A stretch of 64,000 nucleotides of DNA from Rhizobium sophoriradicis (GCF_003939025.1 NZ_RQIH01000026.1:1-64000), one strand, 5' to 3'; shown: positions 22,718-34,416, numbered from the stretch's first letter. Numbers and translations: made by a program. Notes: generated by a model not told the origin, from the sequence alone.

Positions 22718-23200
22718 TCAGTTCGGAACGGCCTGAACCTTGGCGCGGGCCTGCTCTTCGGCAACGCGCTGGGCAAACATCTGCGTGAAGTCGATCGGGT
22801 CGATCATCAGCGGCGGGAAGCCGCCGTTGCGGGTCACGTCGGCGATGATCTGACGGGCGAAGGGGAAGAGCATGCGCGGGCATTCGATGAAGAGAACCGG
22901 CAGCATGTGCTCCTGCGGGAAGCCGGTAACGCGGAAGACGCCGCCATAGACGAGTTCGGTGTGGAAAACCGTCTTGTCATCATCCTTGGCTTCGGCATTC
23001 AGCGACAGCACGACATCGAAATCCGTGTCGGAAAGCGGATTGGCGTTGACGTTCACATTGATGTTGATCGTCGGCGCCTTGTCGCGCGCCTGCAGCGAAC
23101 GCGGCGCACCCGGATTTTCAAAGGACAGATCCTTCGTATATTGCGCAAGGATCGAAAGGGTGGGGTTGGTCGCACCGTTGCTGTTGTTTTCGTCTGCCAT
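22718..23200 (-). CDS. secB: protein-export chaperone SecB
   Basis: A 160-residue tetrameric chaperone that keeps preproteins unfolded for SecA. Family blocks seen: [21 protein letters not shown], the acidic [23 protein letters not shown] and the signature [23 protein letters not shown]. The start at 23200 (MADENN) follows GAGGAAAA; the open frame further upstream is not conserved. It lies about 100 bp downstream of fxsA on the same strand. Confidence 0.96.
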   Translation of the reverse strand: MADENNSNGATNPTLSILAQYTKDLSFENPGAPRSLQARDKAPTININVNVNANPLSDTDFDVVLSLNAEAKDDDKTVFHTELVYGGVFRVTGFPQEHMLPVLFIECPRMLFPFARQIIADVTRNGGFPPLMIDPIDFTQMFAQRVAEEQARAKVQAVPN

Positions 23201-23301
23201 TGGCTTTTCCTCGAAGGGCATGGGAATGGTGCCGCCATCTAACATTTCGGGGAGGGGCTTACAACCCTGAGCGCTGGGCGCCGTTGCTCGGTCGAAGCAC
23301 T

Positions 23302-23811
23302 TCAATCGCCGAGATGTTTGCCGGACCATGGCGAGTTGCGATCCGGCTGCCTATGATAATCCTCCTCGTCGAGATCCACCACCTTCGAATTCCGGTTGCC
23401 GTCGCGGGACTGCGGTTTCGGGCCGGCGGAAAAGCCGCCCTGGACGACGACGAAGCGTCTGGCGATCGACCGCCAGACGAGATCGCGCACCGGCGGAATG
23501 AGAATGAGGATTGCGATGATATCGGTAAGGAAGCCGGGAATGATCAGCAGCAGCGCGGCGATGACCGTCATCGCCGGCTTCAGCAGATCGCGGCCGGGCA
23601 TCACGCCGTTCCGTCCTTCGCTCGACATGCGGCGCAGGATATCGATGCCCTGCCGGCGCAGCAGGACCACGCCCAAAACAAAGCTCGCCATGACGAGCGC
23701 CAGTGTCAGCACCAAGCCGAGCGCCCGGCCGACGACGACGAAACCGGCTATTTCGCCAAGCGGCAGCAGCAGAATGAAAGCCGGCAGGATTGAAAAACGC
23801 ATATTCGTCAT
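23302..23811 (-). CDS. fxsA: FxsA-family membrane protein
   Basis: A 169-residue inner-membrane protein. Its N-terminal part has about three hydrophobic segments ([60 protein letters not shown]). The FxsA signature [19 protein letters not shown] is clear. The C-terminal 40 residues are hydrophilic. In E. coli, FxsA overexpression relieves phage T7 exclusion by F; the normal function is unknown. It diverges from timA. Confidence 0.87.
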   Translation of the reverse strand: MTNMRFSILPAFILLLPLGEIAGFVVVGRALGLVLTLALVMASFVLGVVLLRRQGIDILRRMSSEGRNGVMPGRDLLKPAMTVIAALLLIIPGFLTDIIAILILIPPVRDLVWRSIARRFVVVQGGFSAGPKPQSRDGNRNSKVVDLDEEDYHRQPDRNSPWSGKHLGD

Positions 23812-23933
23812 GTCCCGGACTGGCCGGTCTCCTCTTGGCGGCGGCGAAGATGCCAGCCATCATTTGAATCATCTGTATAGGCGGACTATATGGGAGTACA
23901 AATCAGAGATGTTAACGGCGGTTGCGATACGAT

Positions 23934-24638
23934 ATGAGTTCGAACGACTTCATCACATTATTCTTCCTGGTGGCGGCGGTGCTGATTTTCTTTCAGCTCC
24001 GCTCCGTGCTCGGCCGCCGCACGGGAAACGAGAAGCCGCCGCGCGATCTCTATACGCCCCGGGACGCGGCGCCTGCTGAAGCTGCCGATGCCGGCAAGGT
24101 CGTGACGCTGCCGCGGCGCGATGCGACGGGGGAGGACGAGGATCGCTTCGCCGCCATCGATGCCGTTGCCGCACCGGGAACGCCGCTCAACGAATCGCTG
24201 CGCGCCCTGAATAAGGCCGACCCTTCCTTCAATCCGAAGGAATTTCTGAACGGCGCCCGCATGGCCTACGAAATGATCGTCATGGCCTATGCCGACGGCG
24301 ACCGGAAAACGCTGAAGAACCTGCTGTCCCGTGAAGTCTATGACGGTTTCGATGCGGCGATCGGCGAGCGAGAAAGCCGCGGCGAGAAGGTGAAGTCCAC
24401 CTTCGTCGGCATCGACAAGGCCGACATCACCCATGCCGAGACGAAGGGCAGCGAAGCGCAGATCACCGTGCGCATCGTCAGCCAGCTGATATCGGCCACT
24501 TACGACAAGGCGGATGCTCTGATCGAAGGCGATGCCGAGAACGTCGCCGAGGTCAATGACCTATGGACCTTCGCCCGCGATACCCGCTCGCGCGACCCGA
24601 ACTGGAAACTTGTGGCGACCGAATCGGAACATGAGTGA
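23934..24638 (+). CDS. Tim44/TimA-family putative adaptor protein
   Basis: A 234-residue protein with one N-terminal membrane segment (FITLFFLVAAVLIFFQL, residues 5-21), a low-complexity linker and a C-terminal Tim44-like domain (FNPKEFLNGARMAYEMIVMAYADGD, then LKNLLSREVYDGF and ATYDKADALIEGDAENVAEVNDLWTFARD). In alphaproteobacteria such proteins are bacterial relatives of mitochondrial Tim44. Start ATG 23934 is preferred over an in-frame TTG 12 bp upstream. It overlaps mltA by 8 bp. Confidence 0.88.
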   Translation: MSSNDFITLFFLVAAVLIFFQLRSVLGRRTGNEKPPRDLYTPRDAAPAEAADAGKVVTLPRRDATGEDEDRFAAIDAVAAPGTPLNESLRALNKADPSFNPKEFLNGARMAYEMIVMAYADGDRKTLKNLLSREVYDGFDAAIGERESRGEKVKSTFVGIDKADITHAETKGSEAQITVRIVSQLISATYDKADALIEGDAENVAEVNDLWTFARDTRSRDPNWKLVATESEHE

Positions 24639-25752
24639 CCACGCATCGGACTTCGTCCTGCAGGCCATAAGCTTCGACACTTTGGAAGGCTGGAAGGATG
24701 ATGATCCCTCCGGCCTTTTTGAAGTCATGCGATGCTGTCGGCGGCAGATCACCGAGGTCAAACCCTACCGCGCCGGCTCGCTCGGCCTGAGTTCGGAAGA
24801 CTTGCTTCCGCTTCTGATCGCCGCTGAAGATTTCACGCCGTCCTCTCCCGCATCGGCACGCCGCTTTTTCGAAACACACTGCCGGCCATTCCTGATCCGC
24901 CGCAAGGATGGCAATCCCGGCTTCGTCACCGCTTTTTACGAGCCCGAGATCGAGGTATCGGAAACGCCGGATGACGTTTTTCGTTTTCCCTTCTATCGCC
25001 GTCCCGACGATCTGATCGATCTCGACGACGGCAATCGCCCGGCCGAACTGGACGAGGCCTATGCGTTCGGCCGCCGCCATGATGACGGCGGGATCGGCGC
25101 CTATCCGGATCGCCGCGCGATCGACCAGGGTTTTCTTGAAGGCCGCGGCCTCGAAATCGCCTGGGCGAAGTCGAAGGTCGATGTTTTCTTCGTCCACGTG
25201 CAGGGCGCCGCCCGGCTGCGTTACAGAAATGGCCGGATCGGCCGCATCACCTACGCAGCGAAGGCCGGCCATCCCTTCTCGGCAATCGGCAAGCTGCTGA
25301 TCGAGTGCGGAGAAATCGACCGAGCCGAGATTTCGATGCAGTCGATCCGCGCTTGGCTGGCGTACAATCCCGAGCGGGTGGACGAAGTGTTATGGCACAA
25401 CCGCTCCTATATTTTCTTCCGGGAGGCGGCGGTCGCCGATCTTGAGGCCGGTCCGATCGCGGCCGCCAAGGTGCCGCTTCTTGCCGGCCGTTCGCTGGCC
25501 GTCGACCGGCTGATCCATACCTTCGGCTTTCCCTTTTTCATCCGCGCCGAAAGCCTCACCCATCTCGATCGAGGCCGGCCTTTCCGCCGGCTGATGTTGG
25601 CGCTCGATACCGGCTCGGCGATCGTCGGGCCGGCCCGCGGCGACATCTTCACCGGTTCGGGGGATACGGCAGGAGAACGAGCCGGCACCGTCCGCAACGA
25701 CGCCGATTTCGCCATTCTCATTCCCAATGCTGCCGCCGGACGATTTGACTGA
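24631..25752 (+). CDS. mltA: membrane-bound lytic murein transglycosylase A
   Basis: A 373-residue peptidoglycan-cleaving enzyme that makes 1,6-anhydromuropeptides. The MltA domain (FVTAFYEPEIEVSETP near residues 105-120, and FVHVQGAARLRYRNG near 190-205) precedes the 3D barrel domain (TGSAIVGPARGDIFTGSGDTAGERAG), which carries the catalytic Asp region. No signal peptide is evident at the chosen ATG, as in other alphaproteobacterial MltA annotations. The start overlaps timA and the stop overlaps the smr start (TGATG). Confidence 0.92.
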   Translation: MSDHASDFVLQAISFDTLEGWKDDDPSGLFEVMRCCRRQITEVKPYRAGSLGLSSEDLLPLLIAAEDFTPSSPASARRFFETHCRPFLIRRKDGNPGFVTAFYEPEIEVSETPDDVFRFPFYRRPDDLIDLDDGNRPAELDEAYAFGRRHDDGGIGAYPDRRAIDQGFLEGRGLEIAWAKSKVDVFFVHVQGAARLRYRNGRIGRITYAAKAGHPFSAIGKLLIECGEIDRAEISMQSIRAWLAYNPERVDEVLWHNRSYIFFREAAVADLEAGPIAAAKVPLLAGRSLAVDRLIHTFGFPFFIRAESLTHLDRGRPFRRLMLALDTGSAIVGPARGDIFTGSGDTAGERAGTVRNDADFAILIPNAAAGRFD

Positions 25753-26321
25753 TGGCTAGGGATCGCAAGCTCAGCGCCGATGAGAGGATCCTCTGGGGTA
25801 AGGTTGCCCGCCGCACCCGGCCGATGCCTGAAAAGGCGGGTGAGTTGAATGAACTCGATGCCTTTCTCGTCGAGGCCGAAGCCGTCGCCGAACAGGAGAA
25901 GGCCGGAAAGCAGGCATCCGCCGCGCCTCTGCCGCTGCAACCGGCAGCGCCTTCGGCGTCGAAACCGTCGGCCGGTGTGCACCATCCGCTGGAAAATCCG
26001 GTCAAGCGTAAGATCGCCAAGGGCCGGCTGGCGCTCGAAGCGCGGATCGACCTGCATGGGCTGGTACAGAGCGAGGCTCATGTCATCCTTCTCGATTTCC
26101 TGATCCGCGCCCATGAGCGCGGCCTGCGCCATGTCTTGGTCATCACCGGCAAAGGCAGCTCGATGGGCAGCGACGGTGCGCTGAAGCGGGCCGTGCCGCT
26201 GTGGTTCTCAAAGCCGGAATTCCGCTATTTGATCTCTTCCTATGAGCCGGCCGCACAGCATCATGGCGGCGAGGGCGCGCTCTATATCCGCCTGTCGCGG
26301 CGGCATGGGGAAAGGCCATGA
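25752..26321 (+). CDS. Smr-domain protein
   Basis: A 189-residue protein with a basic, disordered N-terminal half and a C-terminal Smr domain (residues about 95-185). The LDxHG-like motif RIDLHGLVQSEA and the TGKG motif VITGKGSS are both present. Smr domains in MutS2 and related proteins have nicking endonuclease activity; in stand-alone versions roles in RNA or DNA cleavage are suggested. It is coupled by overlaps to mltA and to the following HTH gene (ATGA). Confidence 0.88.
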   Translation: MARDRKLSADERILWGKVARRTRPMPEKAGELNELDAFLVEAEAVAEQEKAGKQASAAPLPLQPAAPSASKPSAGVHHPLENPVKRKIAKGRLALEARIDLHGLVQSEAHVILLDFLIRAHERGLRHVLVITGKGSSMGSDGALKRAVPLWFSKPEFRYLISSYEPAAQHHGGEGALYIRLSRRHGERP

Positions 26322-26695
26322 CCCCCTTCGGCGAGGCGGTTCGCCGGCTGAGGGCGCGCAAGGGCGTCTCGCAGAAGGAAATGGCGGAAGCGCTGAACGT
26401 CTCCCCCGCCTATCTCTCGGCGCTCGAACATGGCAAGCGCGGTCTGCCGACATTCGATCTGCTGCAGCGCATCGCCGGCTATTTCAATATCATCTGGGAT
26501 GAGGCCGAGGAACTGTTCCTGCTCGCCCGTTCCTCCGACCCGCGCGTCGTCATCGACACCTCGGGCCTACCGCCGGAATATACCGTATTTGCCAACCGGC
26601 TGGCCCGGCGGATCCGCGAGCTTGACAGCGCTGAGATCGCCCGGTTATCGGCTCTTCTCGAAAATAGCGGCAAAGGCGACGGAAAAGCGTCATAA
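26318..26695 (+). CDS. XRE-family helix-turn-helix regulator
   Basis: A 125-residue protein with an N-terminal Cro/CI-type HTH (FGEAVRRLRARKGVSQKEMA...SPAYLSALEHGKRGLP, residues 4-46) and a C-terminal helical segment. It starts in an ATGA overlap with the Smr gene. It shows a conserved chromosomal layout rather than prophage-like features. Its target is unknown; autoregulation of the timA-mltA-smr operon is only a guess. Confidence 0.87.
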   Translation: MTPFGEAVRRLRARKGVSQKEMAEALNVSPAYLSALEHGKRGLPTFDLLQRIAGYFNIIWDEAEELFLLARSSDPRVVIDTSGLPPEYTVFANRLARRIRELDSAEIARLSALLENSGKGDGKAS

Positions 26696-26730
26696 TCCCC
26701 TGTTTTATGGCTTGTTCAGGGGACTTGCCA

Positions 26731-26759
26731 TTGGGAACAGGGCTCAAAAAACCTATATA
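26731..26759 (+). promoter_or_regulatory. possible promoter of gyrB
   Basis: TTGGGA (26731-26736) and TATATA (26754-26759) are separated by 17 bp, about 70 bp before the gyrB ATG. Both hexamers are partial consensus matches. Confidence 0.33.
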
Positions 26760-26781
26760 CGAGAGTGAAGAAAGCCGGTGA

Positions 26782-29265
<2,484 letters not shown>

Positions 29266-29281
29266 TCAATATTGTCTCAGC

Positions 29282-29317
29282 AAAAGGCCCCGCTGTCCTC
29301 GAACCGCGGGGCCTTTT
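29282..29317 (+). terminator. terminator of gyrB (bidirectional)
   Basis: A 12-bp perfect stem AAAAGGCCCCGC / GCGGGGCCTTTT with a 12-nt loop is followed by TTGTTTTTT. The A-rich left arm lets it also end the convergent nitroreductase transcript. Confidence 0.9.
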
Positions 29318-29333
29318 GTTTTTTCGGTTGCGC

Positions 29334-29933
29334 TCAGTTCGCGACGAAACGGCCGTTGAAGGCGACTTCGGAGAGCGGCTTGCGCTGGCTGGGGAATTCG
29401 CGCGTCTGGTTGCGTTCGGAGAGTACGGTCTTATCGGCCAGGCGGCCAACCGCAACACCCGCCTCGACCCTGTACCCCTGGGGGATGCCGAAGGTCTTCA
29501 TGATATCTTCGTGTTTGATACCGCCCATGCCATGGGCGTAAAAACCGGAAAGGCGCGCCTGGAGCGCCAGGTGGCCCCATGCCGCGCCGGCATCGAAGGA
29601 ATGCGTGTAGCTCGGCTTTTCCTCGCCGGAACCGGCAGCGCCGGTGAAGCTGCGCGACACGACGAAGATTAGCGCTGACGCATTCTTCGCCCATTCCTGA
29701 TTGGCATCGACGAGCAATGCGACGAATTTCTCCCAATGCTGTGAACCTTTCAGGGCATAGATGAAGCGCCAGGGCTGCTGGTTGGAAGAAGACGGCGCCC
29801 AGTGGGCGGCGTCGAGCAGGCCGAGAAGCTGCGCCTCCTCGATGATTTCGCCGGTGAAGGCGCGCGGCGACCAGCGATCGAGAAACATCGGATCAATCGG
29901 ATATTGGGATTCGCGGTTATTGCTCTTCGTCAT
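29334..29933 (-). CDS. nitroreductase-family protein
   Basis: A 199-residue FMN-dependent oxidoreductase of the NfsB/FRase I fold. FMN-binding blocks visible are RWSPRAFTGE, AAHWAPSSSNQQPWRFIYAL and SFDAGAAWGHLALQARLSGFYAHGMGGIKHEDI, and a conserved C-terminal basic segment follows. Substrate unknown. It is convergent with gyrB and 42 bp downstream of the DUF2218 gene, with which it may share a transcript. Confidence 0.88.
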   Translation of the reverse strand: MTKSNNRESQYPIDPMFLDRWSPRAFTGEIIEEAQLLGLLDAAHWAPSSSNQQPWRFIYALKGSQHWEKFVALLVDANQEWAKNASALIFVVSRSFTGAAGSGEEKPSYTHSFDAGAAWGHLALQARLSGFYAHGMGGIKHEDIMKTFGIPQGYRVEAGVAVGRLADKTVLSERNQTREFPSQRKPLSEVAFNGRFVAN

Positions 29934-29975
29934 GCTTGTTCCGGGGTTGGGAGCAGAAATTCGGGTCAGCTTCGG

Positions 29976-30260
29976 TCAGTCCATCCAGACGATGTCGAGT
30001 TCCTCGCGGAAGGCGAAGCGCTTCAGGTGATCGTCGATAACGTCCTGCATCCTTGCCTGCTGGGCTGGATCGGCAAGGGAAAGCACCATGGTGAGGGCCG
30101 CATCATCGGCGGTGAACGTCACTTCAGCGGTATCGCTGAACGGCACCCGGCCCTTATGGGGGTCGAAATCGACACTGAACTTGTGGCTCCAATGTTTGCA
30201 AAGCTGCTGCAGGTAGCGGCTTGCATGTTCGGTAGGCACAACGGCTTTGGAGACGTGCAT
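29976..30260 (-). CDS. DUF2218 small protein
   Basis: A 94-residue protein matching the DUF2218 family by its layout (ASRYLQQLCKHWSHKFSVDFDPHKGRVPF and a C-terminal DHLKRFAFREELDIVWMD). It is cytosolic with no membrane segment or signal. Members are often near siderophore/iron genes or reductases; here its neighbour is a nitroreductase. Function unknown. Confidence 0.82.
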   Translation of the reverse strand: MHVSKAVVPTEHASRYLQQLCKHWSHKFSVDFDPHKGRVPFSDTAEVTFTADDAALTMVLSLADPAQQARMQDVIDDHLKRFAFREELDIVWMD

Positions 30261-30568
30261 CGAGAAAACTCCATCTCATCTTGAGCTGCGTTCAGAAGTC
30301 ATATTTCGCAGCTTCGCTGCCTTGGCAAGCGCAGGCATCGTCGCATGCTCGATTGGCCGGGCATGCGCCGAAACTGCCAATCTCGATCATATCAAGCGCG
30401 GCTACTACTCGCTGGAAAGCCTCAAACCGACAAAAATCGTTTCCGCCGGTCATGACTTGTCTGAAATTTTCTAGAAAGCCGTACCGCTTCCCGGCAAAGC
30501 CGTAATGACACCGATGAATAATTCGTTCATAGGTGATCGCAACTTCGTTTTTGATGAGGAGGAACTCC
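30261..30568. other. intergenic region between divergent DUF2218 and FAH genes
   Basis: About 308 bp that should hold both promoters. A 75-codon open frame (30247-30474) is present but does not look real. I see no hairpin terminator or strong palindrome here. Confidence 0.4.
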
Positions 30569-31411
30569 ATGAAGCTGATGCGTGTTGGCGAACCAGGTCG
30601 CGAAAAACCGGCACTTCTCGATGCCGATGGCAAAATCCGCGATCTCTCCGGTCATGTCGGCGATATCGGCGGCGAGGCAATCTCGCCGGCCGGCCTTGCA
30701 AAGATCGCGGCGATCGATCCGAAGAGCCTTCCCGAACTCGGTGCCGGCCGCATCGGCGCCTGTGTTGCCGGCACCGGCAAATTCATCTGCATCGGCCTCA
30801 ACTTCTCGGACCACGCCGCCGAAACCGGCGCCACCGTGCCGCCCGAGCCGGTGATCTTCATGAAGGCGACGTCGGCCATCGTAGGGCCGAATGACACCGT
30901 CCTCATCCCGCGCGGCTCGGAAAAGACCGATTGGGAAGTCGAGCTCGGCGTCGTCATCGGCAAGACGGCGAAATATGTCAGCGAGGCCGACGCGCTCGAC
31001 TACGTCGCCGGTTACTGCGTGTCGCACGACGTTTCCGAACGCGCCTTCCAGACGGAACGCGCCGGCCAGTGGACCAAGGGCAAGTCCTGCGACACTTTTG
31101 GGCCGATTGGCCCCTGGCTTGTGACCAAGGACGAGATTGCCGACCCGCAGAACCTCGGCATGTGGCTGAAGGTCAACGGCCAGACGATGCAGAACGGCTC
31201 CTCGAAGACGATGGTCTACGGTGTTGCCCATATCGTTTCCTATCTCAGCCAGTTCATGTCGCTGCATCCAGGCGACGTCATTTCGACGGGCACGCCGCCC
31301 GGTGTCGGCATGGGCATGAAGCCGCCGCGCTATCTTCGGGACGGCGATGTCGTCGAGCTCGGCATCGAAGGCCTCGGCAGCCAGAAGCAGAGCTTCGTCG
31401 CCGATCGTTAA
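30569..31411 (+). CDS. fumarylacetoacetate hydrolase (FAH)-family protein
   Basis: A 280-residue metal-dependent hydrolase/isomerase/decarboxylase fold. The core blocks are FICIGLNFSDHAAETG, PVIFMKATSAIVGPND, the metal-ligand DWEVELGVVIG and the C-terminal SGTPPGV-type STGTPPGVGMG. ATG 30569 is preceded by a near-ideal GAGGAGG ribosome site; the open frame upstream is not conserved. It may be a 2-keto-4-pentenoate hydratase-like or ureidoglycolate-lyase-like enzyme; the exact reaction cannot be assigned. Confidence 0.87.
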   Translation: MKLMRVGEPGREKPALLDADGKIRDLSGHVGDIGGEAISPAGLAKIAAIDPKSLPELGAGRIGACVAGTGKFICIGLNFSDHAAETGATVPPEPVIFMKATSAIVGPNDTVLIPRGSEKTDWEVELGVVIGKTAKYVSEADALDYVAGYCVSHDVSERAFQTERAGQWTKGKSCDTFGPIGPWLVTKDEIADPQNLGMWLKVNGQTMQNGSSKTMVYGVAHIVSYLSQFMSLHPGDVISTGTPPGVGMGMKPPRYLRDGDVVELGIEGLGSQKQSFVADR

Positions 31412-31425
31412 CGACACTAGTAGCG

Positions 31426-31444
31426 CTGAAGCTTAAGCTTTCAG
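31426..31444 (+). terminator. possible terminator of FAH gene
   Basis: The near-palindrome CTGAAGCTTAAGCTTTCAG is followed by TTTTAT, 15 bp after the FAH stop. The stem is AT-rich and has one unpaired base, so this is tentative. Confidence 0.4.
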
Positions 31445-31614
31445 TTTTATGGGGATGCCAGGGATCAACACTCTGGCATTTCCTGTGCAGGTTCGGCACG
31501 TCCATGTTGCTGTGCAACAAAAACCTGTTAATCTATGTTACGTGCCAGCGTGCGGAAAGGTTCGATGTCTATCAATCGACGTCATCTTTCCGATAGAGAA
31601 AGGCAGCGCCTTGT

Positions 31615-32892
31615 ATGTTTTATCAGCTTTATGAATTGAATCATGCTGCCATGGCGCCGTTTCGCGCCGCGGCAGATATCATGCGTTTTGCCTATGCCAA
31701 CCCGCTGAACCCGTTTGCCCAGACGCCGTTCGGCCGCACGATCGCGGCAAGCCTCGAAATGTTCGAGCGCACGACACGCCGCTACGGAAAGCCTGAATTC
31801 GACTTGAAGTGGACGACGATCGACGACCAGACGGTTTCCGTCCGTGAAGAGGTCGTCTGGTCGCGCTCCTTCTGCAATCTGCTGCATTTCGCCCGCAACG
31901 TTCCGCCCGGCCGCGCCAGCGACCCGCGCATCCTGATCGTGGCGCCGATGTCCGGTCACTATGCGACGCTGTTGCGCGGCACGGTCGAGGCGCTGCTGCC
32001 GAGCGCCGACGTCTACATCACCGACTGGATCGACGCCCGCATGGTGCCGATGACGGAGGGCACGTTCGATTTCGACGATTACGTCGATTATGTCATCGAG
32101 ATGCTGCATTTCCTCGGTCCCGACACGCATGTGATCGCCGTCTGTCAGCCTTCCGTCCCGGTGCTGGTCGCAGCCGCGGTGATGGAGGAAGCCAACGATC
32201 CACTATCGCCATCCTCGATGACGCTGATGGGCGGCCCGATCGACACGCGCATCAATCCGACCGCCGTCAACAAGCTCGCCCAGGAACGGTCGCTGCAGTG
32301 GTTTTCCGATAATGTCATCATGAATGTGCCCTGGCCGCAGCCAGGCTTCCTGCGGCGTGTCTATCCGGGCTTCCTGCAGCTTTCTGGCTTCATGTCGATG
32401 AACCTCGACAGGCACGTCGTCGCCCACAAGGAATTCTTCATGCACCTCGTGAAGAACGATGGCGAACCGGAAAAACATCGCGATTTCTACGACGAATATC
32501 TCGCCGTCATGGATCTGACGGCCGAATTCTACCTGCAGACGGTCGAACAGGTCTTCATGAAGCATTCGCTGCCGAAGGGCGAATTGATGCATCGCGGCAA
32601 ACGCGTCGATGCCGCAGCGATCCGCAACGTCGCGCTTCTGACGGTTGAAGGTGAGAATGACGACATCTCGGGCGTCGGCCAGACCAAGGCGGCACAGACC
32701 ATCTGCGTGAACATTCCCGAAGATATGCGTATGCATTATCTCCAGCCGGATGTCGGCCACTACGGGGTTTTCAACGGCTCGCGTTTCCGCCGCGAGATCG
32801 CACCGCGCATCGTCAATTTCGTCCGCCAGCATTCGCGTGCCGCGGTCAAGCGCCCGGTGCGGCGCGTCATCAAGGGCGGCCGGACGGCGTAA
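31615..32892 (+). CDS. phaZ: intracellular polyhydroxyalkanoate depolymerase
   Basis: A 425-residue alpha/beta-hydrolase-fold enzyme that breaks down stored poly-3-hydroxybutyrate granules. The N-terminus MFYQLYELNHAAMAPFRAAAD is typical of this class. The nucleophile is a Cys (residue 177, in VIAVCQPSVPV) in place of the lipase-box Ser, as in Ralstonia eutropha PhaZ. A downstream Asp/His pair is present (TVEGENDDISG; QPDVGHYGVFNG). Rhizobia store PHB during free life and within nodules. It stands alone with 200 bp of upstream DNA. Confidence 0.93.
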   Translation: MFYQLYELNHAAMAPFRAAADIMRFAYANPLNPFAQTPFGRTIAASLEMFERTTRRYGKPEFDLKWTTIDDQTVSVREEVVWSRSFCNLLHFARNVPPGRASDPRILIVAPMSGHYATLLRGTVEALLPSADVYITDWIDARMVPMTEGTFDFDDYVDYVIEMLHFLGPDTHVIAVCQPSVPVLVAAAVMEEANDPLSPSSMTLMGGPIDTRINPTAVNKLAQERSLQWFSDNVIMNVPWPQPGFLRRVYPGFLQLSGFMSMNLDRHVVAHKEFFMHLVKNDGEPEKHRDFYDEYLAVMDLTAEFYLQTVEQVFMKHSLPKGELMHRGKRVDAAAIRNVALLTVEGENDDISGVGQTKAAQTICVNIPEDMRMHYLQPDVGHYGVFNGSRFRREIAPRIVNFVRQHSRAAVKRPVRRVIKGGRTA

Positions 32893-33034
32893 ATCAGGGC
32901 CAGCTGAATTAGAAAAGTGGATTCAAGACCTTGTCCGATTTCCCGGGCAATCGTCTTGAAGCCTGCTATTGCGGTAACCACATCGATTTCAGCGTTCGGC
33001 ATCTTGCCGGCGCAGAACGCGAGGATACCGCACG

Positions 33035-33472
33035 ATGAACCAGTCAGCATTGCTTCGACCGGATTGGACTCCGGCTACCATTGCCCTGATGATTCTCGGC
33101 TTCATGGTTTTCTGGCCTCTGGGTCTGGCCATGCTTGCCTATATCATCTTCGGCGAGCGTCTGCGCGGCTTCAAGCGCGACGTAAACCAGGCGACCGACG
33201 GCTTCTTTGCCTCCTGCCGCCGTTCGCATGGCCATCACCGCCCGCATTTCTCGACCGGCAACGTCGCCTTCGACGACTGGCGTAAGGCCGAGCTCGACCG
33301 GATCGAGGAAGAGCGCCGCAAGCTGGACGAAATGCGCCAGGAATTCGACGAGTATCTCCGCGAACTCCGCCGCGCCAAGGACCAGGAAGAGTTCGACCGT
33401 TTCATGCGTGACCGCAAGAATGCCAAGCGCGACGATAACGGCGGGCCGGTCGCGGAATTTCAGACGCCGTGA
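33035..33472 (+). CDS. DUF2852 membrane protein
   Basis: A 145-residue protein with one N-terminal membrane segment (TIALMILGFMVFWPLGLAMLAYIIF, about residues 15-39). A highly charged, probably coiled-coil helix follows (RKAELDRIEEERRKLDEMRQ and FDEYLRELRRAKDQEEFDRF). This is the DUF2852 layout, found mainly in alphaproteobacteria. Function unknown. It ends at a strong terminator. Confidence 0.85.
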   Translation: MNQSALLRPDWTPATIALMILGFMVFWPLGLAMLAYIIFGERLRGFKRDVNQATDGFFASCRRSHGHHRPHFSTGNVAFDDWRKAELDRIEEERRKLDEMRQEFDEYLRELRRAKDQEEFDRFMRDRKNAKRDDNGGPVAEFQTP

Positions 33473-33494
33473 GTGGATGAGTGATGAAGCGATG

Positions 33495-33522
33495 ACCGGC
33501 ATCTTGACCGATGCCGGTTTTT
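33495..33522 (+). terminator. terminator after DUF2852 gene
   Basis: A perfect 9-bp stem ACCGGCATC / GATGCCGGT with a 6-nt loop is followed by TTTT, 22 bp after the DUF2852 stop. Confidence 0.85.
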
Positions 33523-33582
33523 CCATGCCCGGCTTCCCGCTGAATCGTTTAGGTTCGCCGGCGAATCGTATAGAAAACACCC

Positions 33583-34341
33583 ATGTTTCCGCTTCTGAAG
33601 ACACGGCCAAAGGTGCGAAAGCCGGCTCCGCCCGAAACGCGGACGCTTGATGTCGCCGGCCGGCTCATGCCTCTCACCATCAAGCATCATGACCAGGCGA
33701 CGCGCATCACGCTGCGCATCGAGCCAGGCGGCCGCGCGTTGAAGATGACGGTGCCGAGGGGCCTTGCGGCGCGTGAGGTCAACGCCTTCCTCGATCGGCA
33801 CCAGGGATGGCTGCTCACCAAACTTGCCAAGTTTTCGACCGACACCGGGCTGCGCGATGGCGGCAAGATCCTCCTGCGCGGCGTTTCCCATCGCATTGTG
33901 CATACGGGCAGCTTGCGCGGTTTGACGGAGGTGGTCTCTGTGGGCGGCGATCCGGTGTTGCGTGTCAGCGGCATGCCTGAACATGTCGGGCGGCGCATTG
34001 CGGCCTTCCTCAAGAAGGAGGCGCGCGTCGATCTCGAGAGGCTGGCGGCAGCGCATGCCGCAACCATCCGGGCGCCGATCCGCTCGATCTCGATGAAGGA
34101 TACCCGAAGCCGCTGGGGCTCCTGCTCGTCGGAGGGAAATCTGAGTTTCTCCTGGCGGATCGTCATGGCGCCGCCTTCCGTGATCGACTATCTCGCCGCC
34201 CACGAGGTCGCCCATCTCAAGGAAATGAACCACGGGCCCCGCTTCTGGGCGCTTTGCAAGAAGCTTTGCCCCGGCATGGAGGAAGCGAAATCCTGGCTGA
34301 AGCGGCACGGTAGCCAGCTGCACGCCATCGATTTCGCCTGA
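33583..34341 (+). CDS. YgjP-like (DUF45) metallopeptidase
   Basis: A 252-residue soluble protein of the SprT/YgjP-like metallopeptidase superfamily. The zinc motif HEVAHLKEMNH, with a downstream RFWALCKKLCPG, lies near the C-terminus. The preceding segments TRSRWGSCSSEGNLSFSWRIVMAPPSVIDYLAAHE are family-specific. Substrate unknown. Members commonly occur beside trpF in rhizobia; here trpF starts 75 bp downstream. Confidence 0.87.
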   Translation: MFPLLKTRPKVRKPAPPETRTLDVAGRLMPLTIKHHDQATRITLRIEPGGRALKMTVPRGLAAREVNAFLDRHQGWLLTKLAKFSTDTGLRDGGKILLRGVSHRIVHTGSLRGLTEVVSVGGDPVLRVSGMPEHVGRRIAAFLKKEARVDLERLAAAHAATIRAPIRSISMKDTRSRWGSCSSEGNLSFSWRIVMAPPSVIDYLAAHEVAHLKEMNHGPRFWALCKKLCPGMEEAKSWLKRHGSQLHAIDFA

Positions 34342-34416
34342 TCGAAGCTCGCCCTAAATGCAGCTTTGCATGCAAATTGGCTCGACTCTTGCCGCATTTC
34401 GTGTCACTTCGCTGCC

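Noticed and set aside
25194-25201. Other CACGTG hexamers as parS candidates
   Set aside because: They lack the flanking GTTT/AAAC arms and match the 16-mer poorly.
30247-30474. A 75-codon plus-strand frame with a weak hydrophobic stretch (ALASAGIVACSIG)
   Set aside because: No ribosome site, overlaps the start of the DUF2218 gene, and another frame is equally open; not enough to call a gene.
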